18,446 bases of DNA from Oxalobacteraceae bacterium. GTDB taxonomy: Bacteria > Pseudomonadota > Gammaproteobacteria > Burkholderiales > Burkholderiaceae_D. The stretch is from positions 1-18,446 of the forward strand of contig JAIXQV010000047.1 in NCBI GenBank assembly GCA_027485535.1, written 5' to 3'. The notes beneath the pieces are model-generated. The model did not search any database and was not told the origin of the DNA. It saw nothing but the letters and a program-made list of their open reading frames with translations. The translations under genes were made by a program, and so were the position numbers. Of this stretch, positions 1 to 7,142 are shown piece by piece (position 1 is the first letter of the stretch; every line of letters starts with the position of its first letter).

Positions 1-525
1 CATCAGATCGTTGTTGCTTACCAAGCCAATGCTCGCAGCGGCAACCGCAAGCAAAAAGACCGTGAAGAAGTTTCACACACCACCAAGAAGCCTTGGCGTC
101 AAAAAGGTACCGGCCGTGCACGTGCTGGTATGTCGTCGTCCCCAATCTGGCGCGGAGGTGGTCGTACTTTCCCGAATACGCCGGACGAGAATTTCTCGCA
201 CAAGGTCAACAAGAAGATGTATCGCGCGGGTCTATGCTCGATCTTGTCGCAGCTCGCTCGCGATGACAGGCTGTCGGTCATCGAAGAGTTGTCCCTCGAG
301 GCGCCAAAAACTAAGCTGCTCGCGCAAAAACTGAAAAGCATGGGTTTGGATTCAGTGTTGGTCATCACTGACAATCTGGATGAAAACCTGATGCTGGCCT
401 CGCGCAACCTGCCGAACGTGCTGGTGTGTGAGCCGCGTCATGCTGATCCGCTCTCGCTGGTGTTCTACAAAAAAGTGCTGATCACCAAGCCCGCGCTGGC
501 AAAGATTGAGGAGATGCTGGCATGA
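1..525 (+). CDS. rplD: 50S ribosomal protein L4 (5' end cut by window)
   Basis: L4 binds 23S rRNA domain I and its loop lines the peptide exit tunnel; in E. coli it is also the autogenous repressor of the S10 operon. The frame is open from base 1. 174 codons are visible, and against a usual length of about 200-206 residues roughly the first 30 are missing, so the start codon is outside the window. The conserved basic loop motif WRQKGTGRARAG is encoded near positions 94-129, followed by the typical PIWRGGG stretch. The stop overlaps the rplW start in an ATGA arrangement, which fits translational coupling. Identity is secure from sequence and order (rplD-rplW-rplB). Confidence 0.97.
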   Translation, partial: HQIVVAYQANARSGNRKQKDREEVSHTTKKPWRQKGTGRARAGMSSSPIWRGGGRTFPNTPDENFSHKVNKKMYRAGLCSILSQLARDDRLSVIEELSLEAPKTKLLAQKLKSMGLDSVLVITDNLDENLMLASRNLPNVLVCEPRHADPLSLVFYKKVLITKPALAKIEEMLA

Positions 526-839
526 GCGCAGTCATCAAACATACTGAAGAGCGCCTACTGAAAGTATTGCTGGCGCCCGTGATCTCCGAGAAAGCGACCT
601 TTGTCGCCGAGAAGAACGAGCAGGTGGTTTTCCTCGTTACGCCGGACGCTACCAAGCCTGAGATCAAGGCCGCTGTAGAAATGCTGTTCAAGGTCGAGGT
701 TGAGTCGGTTCAAGTTGCGAATCGCGCAGGCAAGGTCAAGCGTACCGGGCGTTTCATCGGTCGCCGTAACCACACCCGTCGCGCCTTCGTGTCGCTCAAG
801 CCGGGTCAGGAAATCAACTTCACCGAGGAGGCTAAGTAA
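522..839 (+). CDS. rplW: 50S ribosomal protein L23
   Basis: L23 sits at the exit of the peptide tunnel and is the docking site for trigger factor and SRP. The 105-residue product is near the usual length of about 100. It shows the expected N-terminal segment (APVISEKAT, residues 18-26) and the basic extended loop around residues 70-87 (GKVKRTGRFIGRRNHTRR), which reaches into the 23S rRNA. The ATG overlaps the rplD stop by 4 nt, and its own TAA shares one base with the rplB ATG, so all three genes are probably translationally coupled. Confidence 0.97.
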   Translation: MSAVIKHTEERLLKVLLAPVISEKATFVAEKNEQVVFLVTPDATKPEIKAAVEMLFKVEVESVQVANRAGKVKRTGRFIGRRNHTRRAFVSLKPGQEINFTEEAK

Positions 840-1666
840 TGGCACTCGTTAAGCTAAAGCCGACCTCGCCAGGCCGTCGTGGCATGGTGAAGGTGGTGAA
901 TCCGGACCTTCACAAAGGGCGTCCGTTCGCAGGCCTGATTGAAAAGAAGTCGAAATCAGCTGGCCGCAACAACAATGGTCACATCACCACTCGCCATCTC
1001 GGCGGTGGTCACAAGCAGCATTACCGTGTCGTGGATTTCCGTCGCAACAAAGACGGTATTCCAGCCAAGGTTGAGCGTCTTGAGTACGATCCGAACCGTA
1101 GCGCCAACATCGCTTTGCTCTGCTACGCAGACGGTGAGCGTCGCTACATCATCGCCCCTAAAGGCGTTTCAGTGGGCGACCAACTGATGAGCGGCTCAGA
1201 AGCGCCTATCAAGGCCGGTAACTGTCTGCCAATCCGCAATATTCCGGTGGGTACGACCATGCACTGCGTCGAAATGCTACCTGGCAAGGGTGCGCAGATT
1301 GCGCGTACAGCCGGTGCCGCAGTAGTGCTGATGGCGCGTGAGGGTATCTACGCTCAGGTGCGCTTGCGCTCTGGCGAAGTGCGCCGCATTCACGTCGAAT
1401 GCCGTGCCACTATCGGTGAAGTGGGTAACGGTGAGCATAACCTGCGCAAGATTGGTAAGGCCGGTGCGACGCGTTGGCGTGGTATCCGCCCGACCGTTCG
1501 CGGTGTTGCAATGAACCCGATTGATCACCCGCATGGCGGTGGTGAGGGCAGAACTGCTGCCGGTCGCCACCCTGTATCGCCATGGGGTCAGCAGACTAAA
1601 GGCAAGAAGACGCGTCGCAACAAGCGCACGACGTCGATGATTGTCTCGCGTCGCGGCAAGAAATAA
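839..1666 (+). CDS. rplB: 50S ribosomal protein L2
   Basis: L2 is a primary 23S rRNA binding protein needed for subunit association and close to the peptidyl transferase centre. The 275 residues match the family length. The diagnostic C-terminal motif RGVAMNPIDHPHGGGEG lies at residues 221-237; His230 corresponds to the conserved histidine (229 in E. coli) implicated in activity. The C-terminus is the usual lysine/arginine-rich tail. The start ATG overlaps the last base of the rplW stop, and rpsS follows after 10 nt in the standard S10-operon order. Confidence 0.98.
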   Translation: MALVKLKPTSPGRRGMVKVVNPDLHKGRPFAGLIEKKSKSAGRNNNGHITTRHLGGGHKQHYRVVDFRRNKDGIPAKVERLEYDPNRSANIALLCYADGERRYIIAPKGVSVGDQLMSGSEAPIKAGNCLPIRNIPVGTTMHCVEMLPGKGAQIARTAGAAVVLMAREGIYAQVRLRSGEVRRIHVECRATIGEVGNGEHNLRKIGKAGATRWRGIRPTVRGVAMNPIDHPHGGGEGRTAAGRHPVSPWGQQTKGKKTRRNKRTTSMIVSRRGKK

Positions 1667-1676
1667 GGGGTAATAG

Positions 1677-1952
1677 ATGGCACGTTCACTTAAAAAAGGG
1701 CCGTTCTGCGACGCCCATTTGCTGAAAAAAGTTGAGACCGCACAAGCGAGTCGCGACAAGAAGCCCATCAAGACATGGTCGCGCCGCTCGACCATCATGC
1801 CGGATTTCATCGGCCTGACGATCGCGGTGCACAACGGCAAACAGCATGTGCCGGTTTACGTTTCCGAGAACATGGTCGGTCACAAGCTCGGCGAGTTTGC
1901 GCTGACCCGCACGTTCAAAGGTCACGCCGCCGACAAGAAAGCGAAAAAATAA
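1677..1952 (+). CDS. rpsS: 30S ribosomal protein S19
   Basis: S19 is in the head of the 30S subunit, pairs with S13 and contacts 16S rRNA near the A-site tRNA. The 91-residue product has the canonical N-terminus (MARSLKKGPF) and the S19 signature around residues 51-74 (HNGKQHVPVYV then NMVGHKLGEF). A purine-rich stretch (AAGGGG at 1665-1670) ends 6 nt before the ATG and serves as ribosome binding site. rplV follows after 9 nt. Confidence 0.97.
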   Translation: MARSLKKGPFCDAHLLKKVETAQASRDKKPIKTWSRRSTIMPDFIGLTIAVHNGKQHVPVYVSENMVGHKLGEFALTRTFKGHAADKKAKK

Positions 1953-1961
1953 GGTCCTGAT

Positions 1962-2291
1962 ATGGAAACCAAAGCCAGCCTCCGCAGCGCGCGCTTGTCG
2001 GCCCAAAAGGGCCGACTGGTTGCTGACCTGATCCGCGGGAAAAAGATCGATCAGGCGCTGAATATTCTTACTTTCAGCCCAAAGAAGGGTGCTTTTCTGA
2101 TCAAGAAAGTGCTCGAATCCGCGATCGCAAACGCCGAACACAACGATGGTGCCGATATCGACGAACTGAAGGTGAAAACTATCTTCGTCGAAAAAGGTGC
2201 TGTGCTGAAGCGTTTCACCGCCCGAGCCAAGGGCCGTGGTGATCGCATCTCCAAGCAAACATGTCACATCTATGTGACGGTCGGTAACTGA
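1962..2291 (+). CDS. rplV: 50S ribosomal protein L22
   Basis: L22 binds 23S rRNA and its long beta-hairpin lines the exit tunnel, where macrolides act and some stalling peptides are sensed. The 109 residues match the family. The hairpin is recognisable at residues 83-96 (KRFTARAKGRGDRI), followed by the closing strand TCHIYVTV. No insertion or deletion in the hairpin tip is apparent by eye. It lies between rpsS and rpsC in the normal order. Confidence 0.97.
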   Translation: METKASLRSARLSAQKGRLVADLIRGKKIDQALNILTFSPKKGAFLIKKVLESAIANAEHNDGADIDELKVKTIFVEKGAVLKRFTARAKGRGDRISKQTCHIYVTVGN

Positions 2292-2301
2292 GGGAGTCAC
2301 G

Positions 2302-3129
2302 ATGGGACAGAAAATTCATCCGACTGGCTTTCGTCTAGCCGTCACGCGTAATTGGGGTTCGCGCTGGTATGCCGGCAATAGCAATTTTGCCTCCATGCTC
2401 AAAGAGGATCTCGAGGTACGTGCCTTCCTTAAGAAAAAACTTAAGAACGCATCCGTAGGCCGTGTGCTGATCGAGCGCCCTGCGAAAAATGCCCGTATCA
2501 CGATTTTCAGCTCACGCCCTGGCGTGGTCATCGGCAAGAAGGGCGAGGACATCGAAGTATTGAAGTCTTCTTTGGCCAAGATGATGGGCGTGCCTGTGCA
2601 CGTCAACATCGAAGAAATTCGTAAGCCAGAAACCGACGCGCAGCTTATCGCCGACTCAATCGCACAGCAGCTCGAGAAGCGGATCATGTTCCGTCGTGCG
2701 ATGAAGCGCGCGATGCAAAACGCGATGCGTCTGGGTGCTCAGGGCATCAAGATTATGTCGTCGGGCCGCTTGAACGGTATCGAGATCGCGCGTACCGAGT
2801 GGTATCGCGAAGGCCGTGTGCCACTCCATACGCTGCGCGCAGATATCGACTATGGCTTCGGTGAGGCAGAAACCACCTACGGCATCATTGGTATCAAAGT
2901 TTGGGTTTACAAAGGTGATCGTCTGGCGAGTGGTGAGACCCCAACGGTCGAAGCGCCAGCTGATGACGAGCGTAAGCGTCGTGCGCCACGCCGCGACGAT
3001 GGCAAGCCCGCAGCTCGCACCGCACGCAAACCGGCGGGTGATGCTGCTCCGGCAGTCCCAGTCGCCAAGCGAGTACGTGCCAAGAAGGCCGAGCCAGTGG
3101 CCGCACCGGCTGACAAGGCAGGAGAATAA
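2302..3129 (+). CDS. rpsC: 30S ribosomal protein S3 with a long basic, Ala/Pro-rich C-terminal tail
   Basis: S3 is at the mRNA entry channel of the 30S head and contributes to helicase activity. Residues 1-210 are standard: N-terminal MGQKIHPTGFRL, a type II KH domain with the GxxG loop at G78-K79-K80-G81, and the S3 C-terminal domain including RTEWYREGRVPLHTLRADI (residues 164-182). From about residue 212 to 275 the protein is low-complexity, rich in Ala, Pro, Lys, Arg and Asp/Glu. That makes it about 40 residues longer than E. coli S3 (233); betaproteobacterial S3 proteins commonly carry such tails, probably disordered. The last codons contain the rplP Shine-Dalgarno (AGGAG, 3120-3124). Confidence 0.97.
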   Translation: MGQKIHPTGFRLAVTRNWGSRWYAGNSNFASMLKEDLEVRAFLKKKLKNASVGRVLIERPAKNARITIFSSRPGVVIGKKGEDIEVLKSSLAKMMGVPVHVNIEEIRKPETDAQLIADSIAQQLEKRIMFRRAMKRAMQNAMRLGAQGIKIMSSGRLNGIEIARTEWYREGRVPLHTLRADIDYGFGEAETTYGIIGIKVWVYKGDRLASGETPTVEAPADDERKRRAPRRDDGKPAARTARKPAGDAAPAVPVAKRVRAKKAEPVAAPADKAGE

Positions 3130-3131
3130 AC

Positions 3132-3551
3132 ATGCTGCAACCAGCACGCAGAAAATATCGTAAAGAACAGAAAGGCCGTAACCGCGGCATTTCACATGAG
3201 AGCGGCACATCGGTCTCGTTTGGTGAATTCGGTCTGAAGGCAGTTGGTCGTGGCCGTTTGACCGCGCGCCAAATCGAATCAGCCCGTCGCGCCATGACGC
3301 GTCATATCAAACGTGGCGGTCGTATCTGGATTCGGATCTTCCCCGACAAGCCAATTTCTCAGAAGCCCGCTGAGGTGCGTATGGGTAACGGTAAGGGTAG
3401 CCCCGAGTACTACGTCGCCGAAATTCGGCCCGGCAAGGTGCTGTACGAGATGGACGGTGTTGGCGAGGAGTTGGCGCGAGAGGCGTTCCGTCTGGCCGCT
3501 GCCAAACTTCCGCTGCAGACAACGTTTGTCGTGCGCCAAGTTGGCCAATAA
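3132..3551 (+). CDS. rplP: 50S ribosomal protein L16
   Basis: L16 organises the A-site tRNA environment and 5S rRNA region of the 50S subunit. The 139-residue product is slightly longer than the usual 136-138. It begins MLQPARRKYRKEQKGRN and contains the L16 signature with RMGNGKG at residues 83-89 followed by EYYVAEI; Arg83 corresponds to the arginine that is hydroxylated in E. coli. The ATG is 2 nt after the rpsC stop, with AGGAG 7 nt upstream inside rpsC. rpmC follows after an 11-nt gap that carries GGGAG. Confidence 0.97.
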   Translation: MLQPARRKYRKEQKGRNRGISHESGTSVSFGEFGLKAVGRGRLTARQIESARRAMTRHIKRGGRIWIRIFPDKPISQKPAEVRMGNGKGSPEYYVAEIRPGKVLYEMDGVGEELAREAFRLAAAKLPLQTTFVVRQVGQ

Positions 3552-3562
3552 GGGAGCAAGAC

Positions 3563-3751
3563 ATGAAAGCATCTGAACTCCGCGGCAAGGACGAGCCAGC
3601 GCTCAAAAAAGAGCTGAACGAATTGCTGAAAGCTCAATTCGGTTTACGTATGCAGATCGCGACCCAGCAGCTGAGCAACACCGCACAGCTTAAAAAGGTG
3701 CGCCGCGATATCGCACGCGTGAAGACCGTGCTCAATCAAAAGGACGCCTAA
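3563..3751 (+). CDS. rpmC: 50S ribosomal protein L29
   Basis: L29 is a small helical-hairpin protein next to L23 at the tunnel exit. The 62-residue product starts MKASELRGKD and contains the conserved second helix with QLKKVRRDIARVKTVL (residues 42-57). GGGAG (3552-3556) precedes the ATG by 6 nt. Its TAA is followed with no gap by the rpsQ ATG. Confidence 0.95.
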   Translation: MKASELRGKDEPALKKELNELLKAQFGLRMQIATQQLSNTAQLKKVRRDIARVKTVLNQKDA

Positions 3752-4027
3752 ATGAATGCGACTGCAGAAAAGAAATCGCTGAAGCGGACCTTGGTCGGCA
3801 CTGTGGTATCGGACAAGATGGACAAGACTGTCACGGTCATGATCGAGCGTCGCGTTCGTCACCCGCTGTACGGCAAGATCATCGTGCGCTCCAACAAGTA
3901 CCACGCGCACGACGAGGCTAATGTCGCGAAGACTGGGGACACCGTCGAAATTCAGGAAGGTCGTCCGATCTCCAAAACCAAGGCTTGGACGGTCACCCGG
4001 GTGGTTCAGTCGGCGCAAACTGTATAA
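3752..4027 (+). CDS. rpsQ: 30S ribosomal protein S17
   Basis: S17 is an OB-fold primary 16S rRNA binding protein. The 91 residues include the family core LVGTVVSDKMDKTVTVMIERRVRHPLY (about residues 15-41), the KYHAHDE loop and the GDTVEIQEGRPISKTKAW segment. It is the last gene of the S10 operon here: a 223-nt gap with its own promoter signal follows. The start abuts the rpmC stop, so coupling is likely. Confidence 0.97.
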   Translation: MNATAEKKSLKRTLVGTVVSDKMDKTVTVMIERRVRHPLYGKIIVRSNKYHAHDEANVAKTGDTVEIQEGRPISKTKAWTVTRVVQSAQTV

Positions 4028-4050
4028 GGCTTGCGCTAGCGCCTTGTCTT
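4026..4050 (+). promoter_or_regulatory. Inverted repeat at the S10/spc junction (weak terminator-like or -35 overlapping palindrome)
   Basis: AAGGC (4026-4030) and GCCTT (4041-4045) can form a 5-bp stem. The inner sequence contains the perfect palindrome GCGCTAGCGC (4033-4042), and TTGTCTT follows. Starting at the rpsQ stop codon, it could act as a weak intrinsic terminator of S10 transcription or simply as part of the spc promoter, since it covers the proposed -35 box. The U-tract is poor, so strong termination is unlikely. Confidence 0.35.
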
Positions 4051-4060
4051 GAGGCATAAT
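4031..4060 (+). promoter_or_regulatory. Likely sigma70-type promoter of the spc operon
   Basis: TTGCGC (4031-4036) and CATAAT (4055-4060) are separated by 18 bp; the -10 matches the TATAAT consensus at 5 of 6 positions and the -35 at 4 of 6. A start near 4067 would give a leader of about 184 nt before rplN. E. coli has the spc promoter in the same place, between rpsQ and rplN, which supports the call. No experimental evidence is available here. Confidence 0.6.
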
Positions 4061-4070
4061 GTCGGGCTTT

Positions 4071-4239
4071 CCCGCAAACATTGTGGGAATTCGCTGGCAA
4101 AAGCTTCAAGCAAGCGAATAGAGGTAACACGTAGCATTTTATCAACCCAATCGGCTTCTCCGCGTTTGTGGGGGCTCCGGCGGGACCAAGACTGACCGCG
4201 GCTGGATGCAATGTGTGTTCGCTACGGATTAAGTTGGGA
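4071..4239 (+). promoter_or_regulatory. Structured spc-operon leader (tandem hairpins, possible long-range pairing)
   Basis: Two hairpins stand side by side. In the first, CCCGCAA (4071-4077) pairs with TTGTGGG (4081-4087) with one G-U pair and a 3-nt loop. In the second, ATTCGCT (4089-4095) pairs with AGCGAAT (4113-4119), a perfect 7-bp stem. Further on, CGTAGC (4130-4135) is complementary to GCTACG (4221-4226), and CCCAA (4146-4150) to TTGGG (4234-4238), which overlaps the weak Shine-Dalgarno of rplN (GGGA, 4236-4239). The last two pairings are short and could be chance. No open reading frame of note lies in the leader. Confidence 0.4.
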
Positions 4240-4250
4240 AAGAAAAAATC

Positions 4251-4619
4251 ATGATCCAAACTGAGAGCCGGCTCGAAGTAGCCGACAACACGGGTGCGCA
4301 AGAAGTCTTGTGCATCAAGGTGATGGGCGGTTCCAAGCGCCGCTATGCTGGCATTGGCGACCTGATCAAGGTCACTATTAAGCGCGCAGCGCCGCGTGGC
4401 CGTGTCAAAAAAGGTGAAATCTACAACGCTGTTGTGGTGCGAACTGCCAAGGGTGTTCGTCGCCAGGATGGTTCGCTGATTCGCTTCGACGGCAATGCCG
4501 CTGTCCTTCTGAACGCCAAACTCGAGCCGATCGGTACACGTATTTTTGGCCCGGTCACGCGCGAACTGCGCAGCGAGCGTTTCATGAAGATCGTGTCGCT
4601 TGCCCCTGAAGTTCTGTAA
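4251..4619 (+). CDS. rplN: 50S ribosomal protein L14
   Basis: L14 is at the subunit interface (bridge B5/B8) and is the target of the silencing factor RsfS. The 122-residue product is exactly the usual length, starts MIQTESRLEVADNTGA and contains GGSKRRYAGIGD and the C-terminal FGPVTRELR motif. The ribosome binding site is weak and distant (GGGA ends 11 nt before the ATG), unlike most genes in this cluster, which may leave initiation dependent on leader structure. It is the first gene of the spc operon. Confidence 0.98.
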   Translation: MIQTESRLEVADNTGAQEVLCIKVMGGSKRRYAGIGDLIKVTIKRAAPRGRVKKGEIYNAVVVRTAKGVRRQDGSLIRFDGNAAVLLNAKLEPIGTRIFGPVTRELRSERFMKIVSLAPEVL

Positions 4620-4628
4620 GGAGTCGTC

Positions 4629-4943
4629 ATGGCTAAGATTATCAAGGGTGACGAGGTCATCGTCCTGACCGGCAAGGACAAGGGCAAGCGTGGCCGAGTC
4701 CAGCAGCGCGTTGACGCCAACCACATTGTGGTCGACGGTATCAATGTCGCAAAGAAGGCTGTTAAGCCGAACCCGATGACGGGTGCAACCGGCGGCATCA
4801 TCGACAAGTTGATGCCGATTCATGTGTCTAACGTCGCAATCTTTAATGCGGCGACAGGCAAGGCAGATCGCGTAGGCGTGAAGGTGGTGGATGGTAAGCG
4901 CGCCCGCGTCTACAAGTCCACTGGCGAAGCGGTGAAGGTGTAA
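4629..4943 (+). CDS. rplX: 50S ribosomal protein L24
   Basis: L24 is an assembly-initiator protein of the 50S subunit. The 104-residue product carries the KOW motif near residues 5-27 (GDEVIVLTGKDKGKRG) and the following VDGINVAKKAVKPNP segment typical of L24. AAGGAG overlapping the rplN stop (4618-4623) is a good ribosome binding site 5 nt before the ATG. rplE begins 3 nt after its stop. Confidence 0.97.
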   Translation: MAKIIKGDEVIVLTGKDKGKRGRVQQRVDANHIVVDGINVAKKAVKPNPMTGATGGIIDKLMPIHVSNVAIFNAATGKADRVGVKVVDGKRARVYKSTGEAVKV

Positions 4944-4946
4944 GAC

Positions 4947-5486
4947 ATGGCACGTCTCCAAGGCATTTACGAAAAAGAGATCGTCGGGGCGCTGACCTCG
5001 AAGTTCGGCTACAAGTCGCGCATGCAAGTGCCGCGTCTGACCAAGATCACACTCAACATGGGTCTCGGTGAGGCAGTTGCCGATAAGAAGATCATTGAGC
5101 ACGCGGTCGGTGACATGACCAAGATCGCTGGCCAAAAGCCGGTTATCACCAAAGCTCGCAAGGCGATTGCGGGCTTCAAGATTCGCGAAGGCTACCCAAT
5201 CGGTTGTATGGTCACCCTGCGTGGTGCTCGCATGTATGAATTCCTGGATCGGTTGGTGACTATCGCGTTCCCGCGTGTGCGCGATTTCCGTGGTGTGTCG
5301 GGCAAAGCGTTCGACGGCCGTGGTAATTACAACATCGGCGTGAAAGAGCAGATTATTTTCCCCGAGATTGAGTACGACAAGATTGACGCGCTGCGTGGAA
5401 TGAACATCAGCATCACCACCACCGCCAAGACCGACGAAGAAGCAAAAGCGCTTCTCGCCGCATTTAAATTCCCGTTCAGAAACTGA
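4947..5486 (+). CDS. rplE: 50S ribosomal protein L5
   Basis: L5 binds 5S rRNA and forms the central protuberance, contacting P-site tRNA. The 179 residues match the family (179 in E. coli). Recognisable parts are LTKITLNMGLGEA (residues 31-43), GQKPVITKARKAIAGFKIREG and the C-terminal NIGVKEQIIFPEI followed by the phosphate-rich-RNA contact region. In E. coli the S8 repressor site for the spc operon is near the start of this gene; I could not identify an equivalent structure by eye. Confidence 0.98.
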   Translation: MARLQGIYEKEIVGALTSKFGYKSRMQVPRLTKITLNMGLGEAVADKKIIEHAVGDMTKIAGQKPVITKARKAIAGFKIREGYPIGCMVTLRGARMYEFLDRLVTIAFPRVRDFRGVSGKAFDGRGNYNIGVKEQIIFPEIEYDKIDALRGMNISITTTAKTDEEAKALLAAFKFPFRN

Positions 5487-5493
5487 GGCTGCC

Positions 5494-5799
5494 ATGGCAA
5501 AACTGGCACTGATTAACCGTGAACAGAAGCGTGCCGCGCTGGTAAAGAAATACGCTGCCAAGCGCGCCGAGCTGAAGGCCATCATCGAAGACGCATCAAA
5601 ATCGGACGAGGAGCGTTATGAAGCTCGTCTGAAGTTGCAGTCTTTGCCGCGCAATTCGGCGCCCAATCGTCAGCGCAATCGCTGCGCCCTGACTGGCCGC
5701 CCGCGCGGTACTTTCCGCAAATTCGGTCTTGGGCGTACCAAGCTCCGTGAGATCGCCATGCGTGGCGAAATCCCGGGCATGACCAAAGCCAGCTGGTAA
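5494..5799 (+). CDS. rpsN: 30S ribosomal protein S14, zinc-free form
   Basis: S14 is in the 30S head and joins late in assembly. The 101-residue length and the single cysteine in NRCALTGRPRG (near residue 63) identify the long, C-minus paralogue that has no zinc ribbon, as opposed to the 61-residue zinc form. The C-terminal signature with RKFGLGRTKLRE and the GEIPGMTKASW end are typical. It follows rplE after 7 nt and precedes rpsH by 14 nt. Confidence 0.97.
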   Translation: MAKLALINREQKRAALVKKYAAKRAELKAIIEDASKSDEERYEARLKLQSLPRNSAPNRQRNRCALTGRPRGTFRKFGLGRTKLREIAMRGEIPGMTKASW

Positions 5800-5813
5800 T
5801 AGGAGAACGAGCA

Positions 5814-6209
5814 ATGAGTATGAGCGATCCTATCGCCGATATGCTGACCCGTATCCGCAACGCGCAGACTGTCAACAAGACCGCTGTCGCGATGCCGTCG
5901 TCGAAGCTGAAAGTGGCGATTGCCCGCGTCCTGAAAGACGAGGGCTACATCGAGAACTATGCCGTCGCCGAAGACGCCGGCAAGGCAACGCTGTCCATCG
6001 AGTTGAAATACTACGCGGGTCGCCCGGTTATCGAGCGCATCGAGCGTGTTTCACGTCCTGGTCTGCGTGTCTACAAAGGCAAATCTGAGATCCCAACCGT
6101 CTTGAATGGACTGGGTGTGACGATCGTCTCGACACCGAAGGGTGTCATGACAGACCGCAAGGCGCGCGCTACCGGTACCGGTGGCGAGATCCTTTGCTAC
6201 GTCGCTTGA
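5814..6209 (+). CDS. rpsH: 30S ribosomal protein S8
   Basis: S8 binds the central domain of 16S rRNA (helix 21) and in E. coli represses translation of the spc operon. The 131-residue product starts MSMSDPIADMLTRIRNAQ, and the C-terminal RNA-binding end has the expected GTGGEILCYVA. AGGAGAA (5801-5807) is a clear ribosome binding site. A start two codons later (MSDPIADML at 5820) is also possible and more usual for the family, but the spacing from the Shine-Dalgarno favours 5814. Confidence 0.96.
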   Translation: MSMSDPIADMLTRIRNAQTVNKTAVAMPSSKLKVAIARVLKDEGYIENYAVAEDAGKATLSIELKYYAGRPVIERIERVSRPGLRVYKGKSEIPTVLNGLGVTIVSTPKGVMTDRKARATGTGGEILCYVA

Positions 6210-6224
6210 TAGGGGAGAAGCACG

Positions 6225-6758
6225 ATGTCTCGAGTAGCCAAGATGCCGATCTCGCTGGCCGCGGGTATTGAAGTGACGATCAGCGCGGAAAAGATTTCGG
6301 TCAAAGGTCCGCAAGGTAGTTTGTCGTTGCCGCTGACTGGCCAAGTCGTTATCAAAAACGAGAGCAACACGCTCACGTTTACACCGGCGGATGATTCACG
6401 TGAGGCGGTCGCCATGTCCGGCACGGTTCGCGCGTTGGTCAACAACATGGTGGTGGGTGTTTCGCAGGGTTTTGAGAAGAAGCTGTCGCTCGTGGGTGTG
6501 GGTTATCGCGCACAAGCTCAAGGTGACAAGCTGAATCTATCGCTCGGTTTCTCGCATCCGATCGTGCATCAGATGCCCGCTGGCGTGAAATGTGAAACGC
6601 CTTCGCAGACCGAAATCCTGATCAAGGGTATTGACCGTCAAAAAGTGGGTCAGGTCGCAGCAGAAGTGCGCGCCTACCGCAGCCCAGAGCCTTACAAAGG
6701 CAAGGGCGTCCGTTATGCGGACGAGGTCGTGTTGATCAAAGAAACCAAGAAGAAGTAA
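6225..6758 (+). CDS. rplF: 50S ribosomal protein L6
   Basis: L6 lies near the factor-binding region of the 50S subunit. The 177 residues form two related domains. The N-terminal half begins MSRVAKMPISLAAGIEV and the C-terminal half contains the L6 signature with PEPYKGKGVRYADE near residues 156-169. GGGGAGA (6211-6217) gives strong initiation 7 nt before the ATG. rplR follows after 9 nt. Confidence 0.97.
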   Translation: MSRVAKMPISLAAGIEVTISAEKISVKGPQGSLSLPLTGQVVIKNESNTLTFTPADDSREAVAMSGTVRALVNNMVVGVSQGFEKKLSLVGVGYRAQAQGDKLNLSLGFSHPIVHQMPAGVKCETPSQTEILIKGIDRQKVGQVAAEVRAYRSPEPYKGKGVRYADEVVLIKETKKK

Positions 6759-6767
6759 GGGCTGAAC

Positions 6768-7130
6768 ATGGACAAGAAAGCATCCCGCCTGCGCCGAAGC
6801 CGGCAGACGCGTGCCAAGATCGCGGAGCTGAAGGTCAATCGGCTGTCGGTGCACCGTACGAATTTGCACATCTACGCCACGATTTATGCACCTGATGCCA
6901 AAGTGCTGGCTTCCGCATCAACCGCAGAGGCAGAAGTGCGCGCCGAGCTGGCCGGTAAAACCGGCAAGGGTGGCAATACCTCAGCCGCAGCAATCGTTGG
7001 CAAGCGCGTCGCTGAGAAAGCGCTTAAGGCAGGTATTGACACCGTCGCGTTCGATCGCGCTGGCTTTCGTTATCACGGCCGAATCAAAGCCGTTGCTGAC
7101 GCAGCGCGCGAAGCTGGTCTGAAGTTCTAA
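6768..7130 (+). CDS. rplR: 50S ribosomal protein L18
   Basis: L18 binds 5S rRNA together with L5 and L25. The 120-residue product has the basic N-terminus (MDKKASRLRRSRQTRAKI), the LSVHRTNLHIYATI strand and the conserved C-terminal FDRAGFRYHGRIKAVADAAREAGL segment. It is 12 nt upstream of rpsE and has a normal purine-rich ribosome binding site. Confidence 0.97.
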   Translation: MDKKASRLRRSRQTRAKIAELKVNRLSVHRTNLHIYATIYAPDAKVLASASTAEAEVRAELAGKTGKGGNTSAAAIVGKRVAEKALKAGIDTVAFDRAGFRYHGRIKAVADAAREAGLKF

Positions 7131-7142
7131 GGAATACTGACT

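Noticed and set aside
3993..5585. A 530-codon open frame on the minus strand opposite rpsQ, rplN, rplX, rplE and the start of rpsN
   Set aside because: All of its length is antisense to well-established ribosomal genes and the spc leader. Strong codon bias in such genes often leaves an antisense frame open. The translation is His/Leu/Asp-rich with no recognisable domain.
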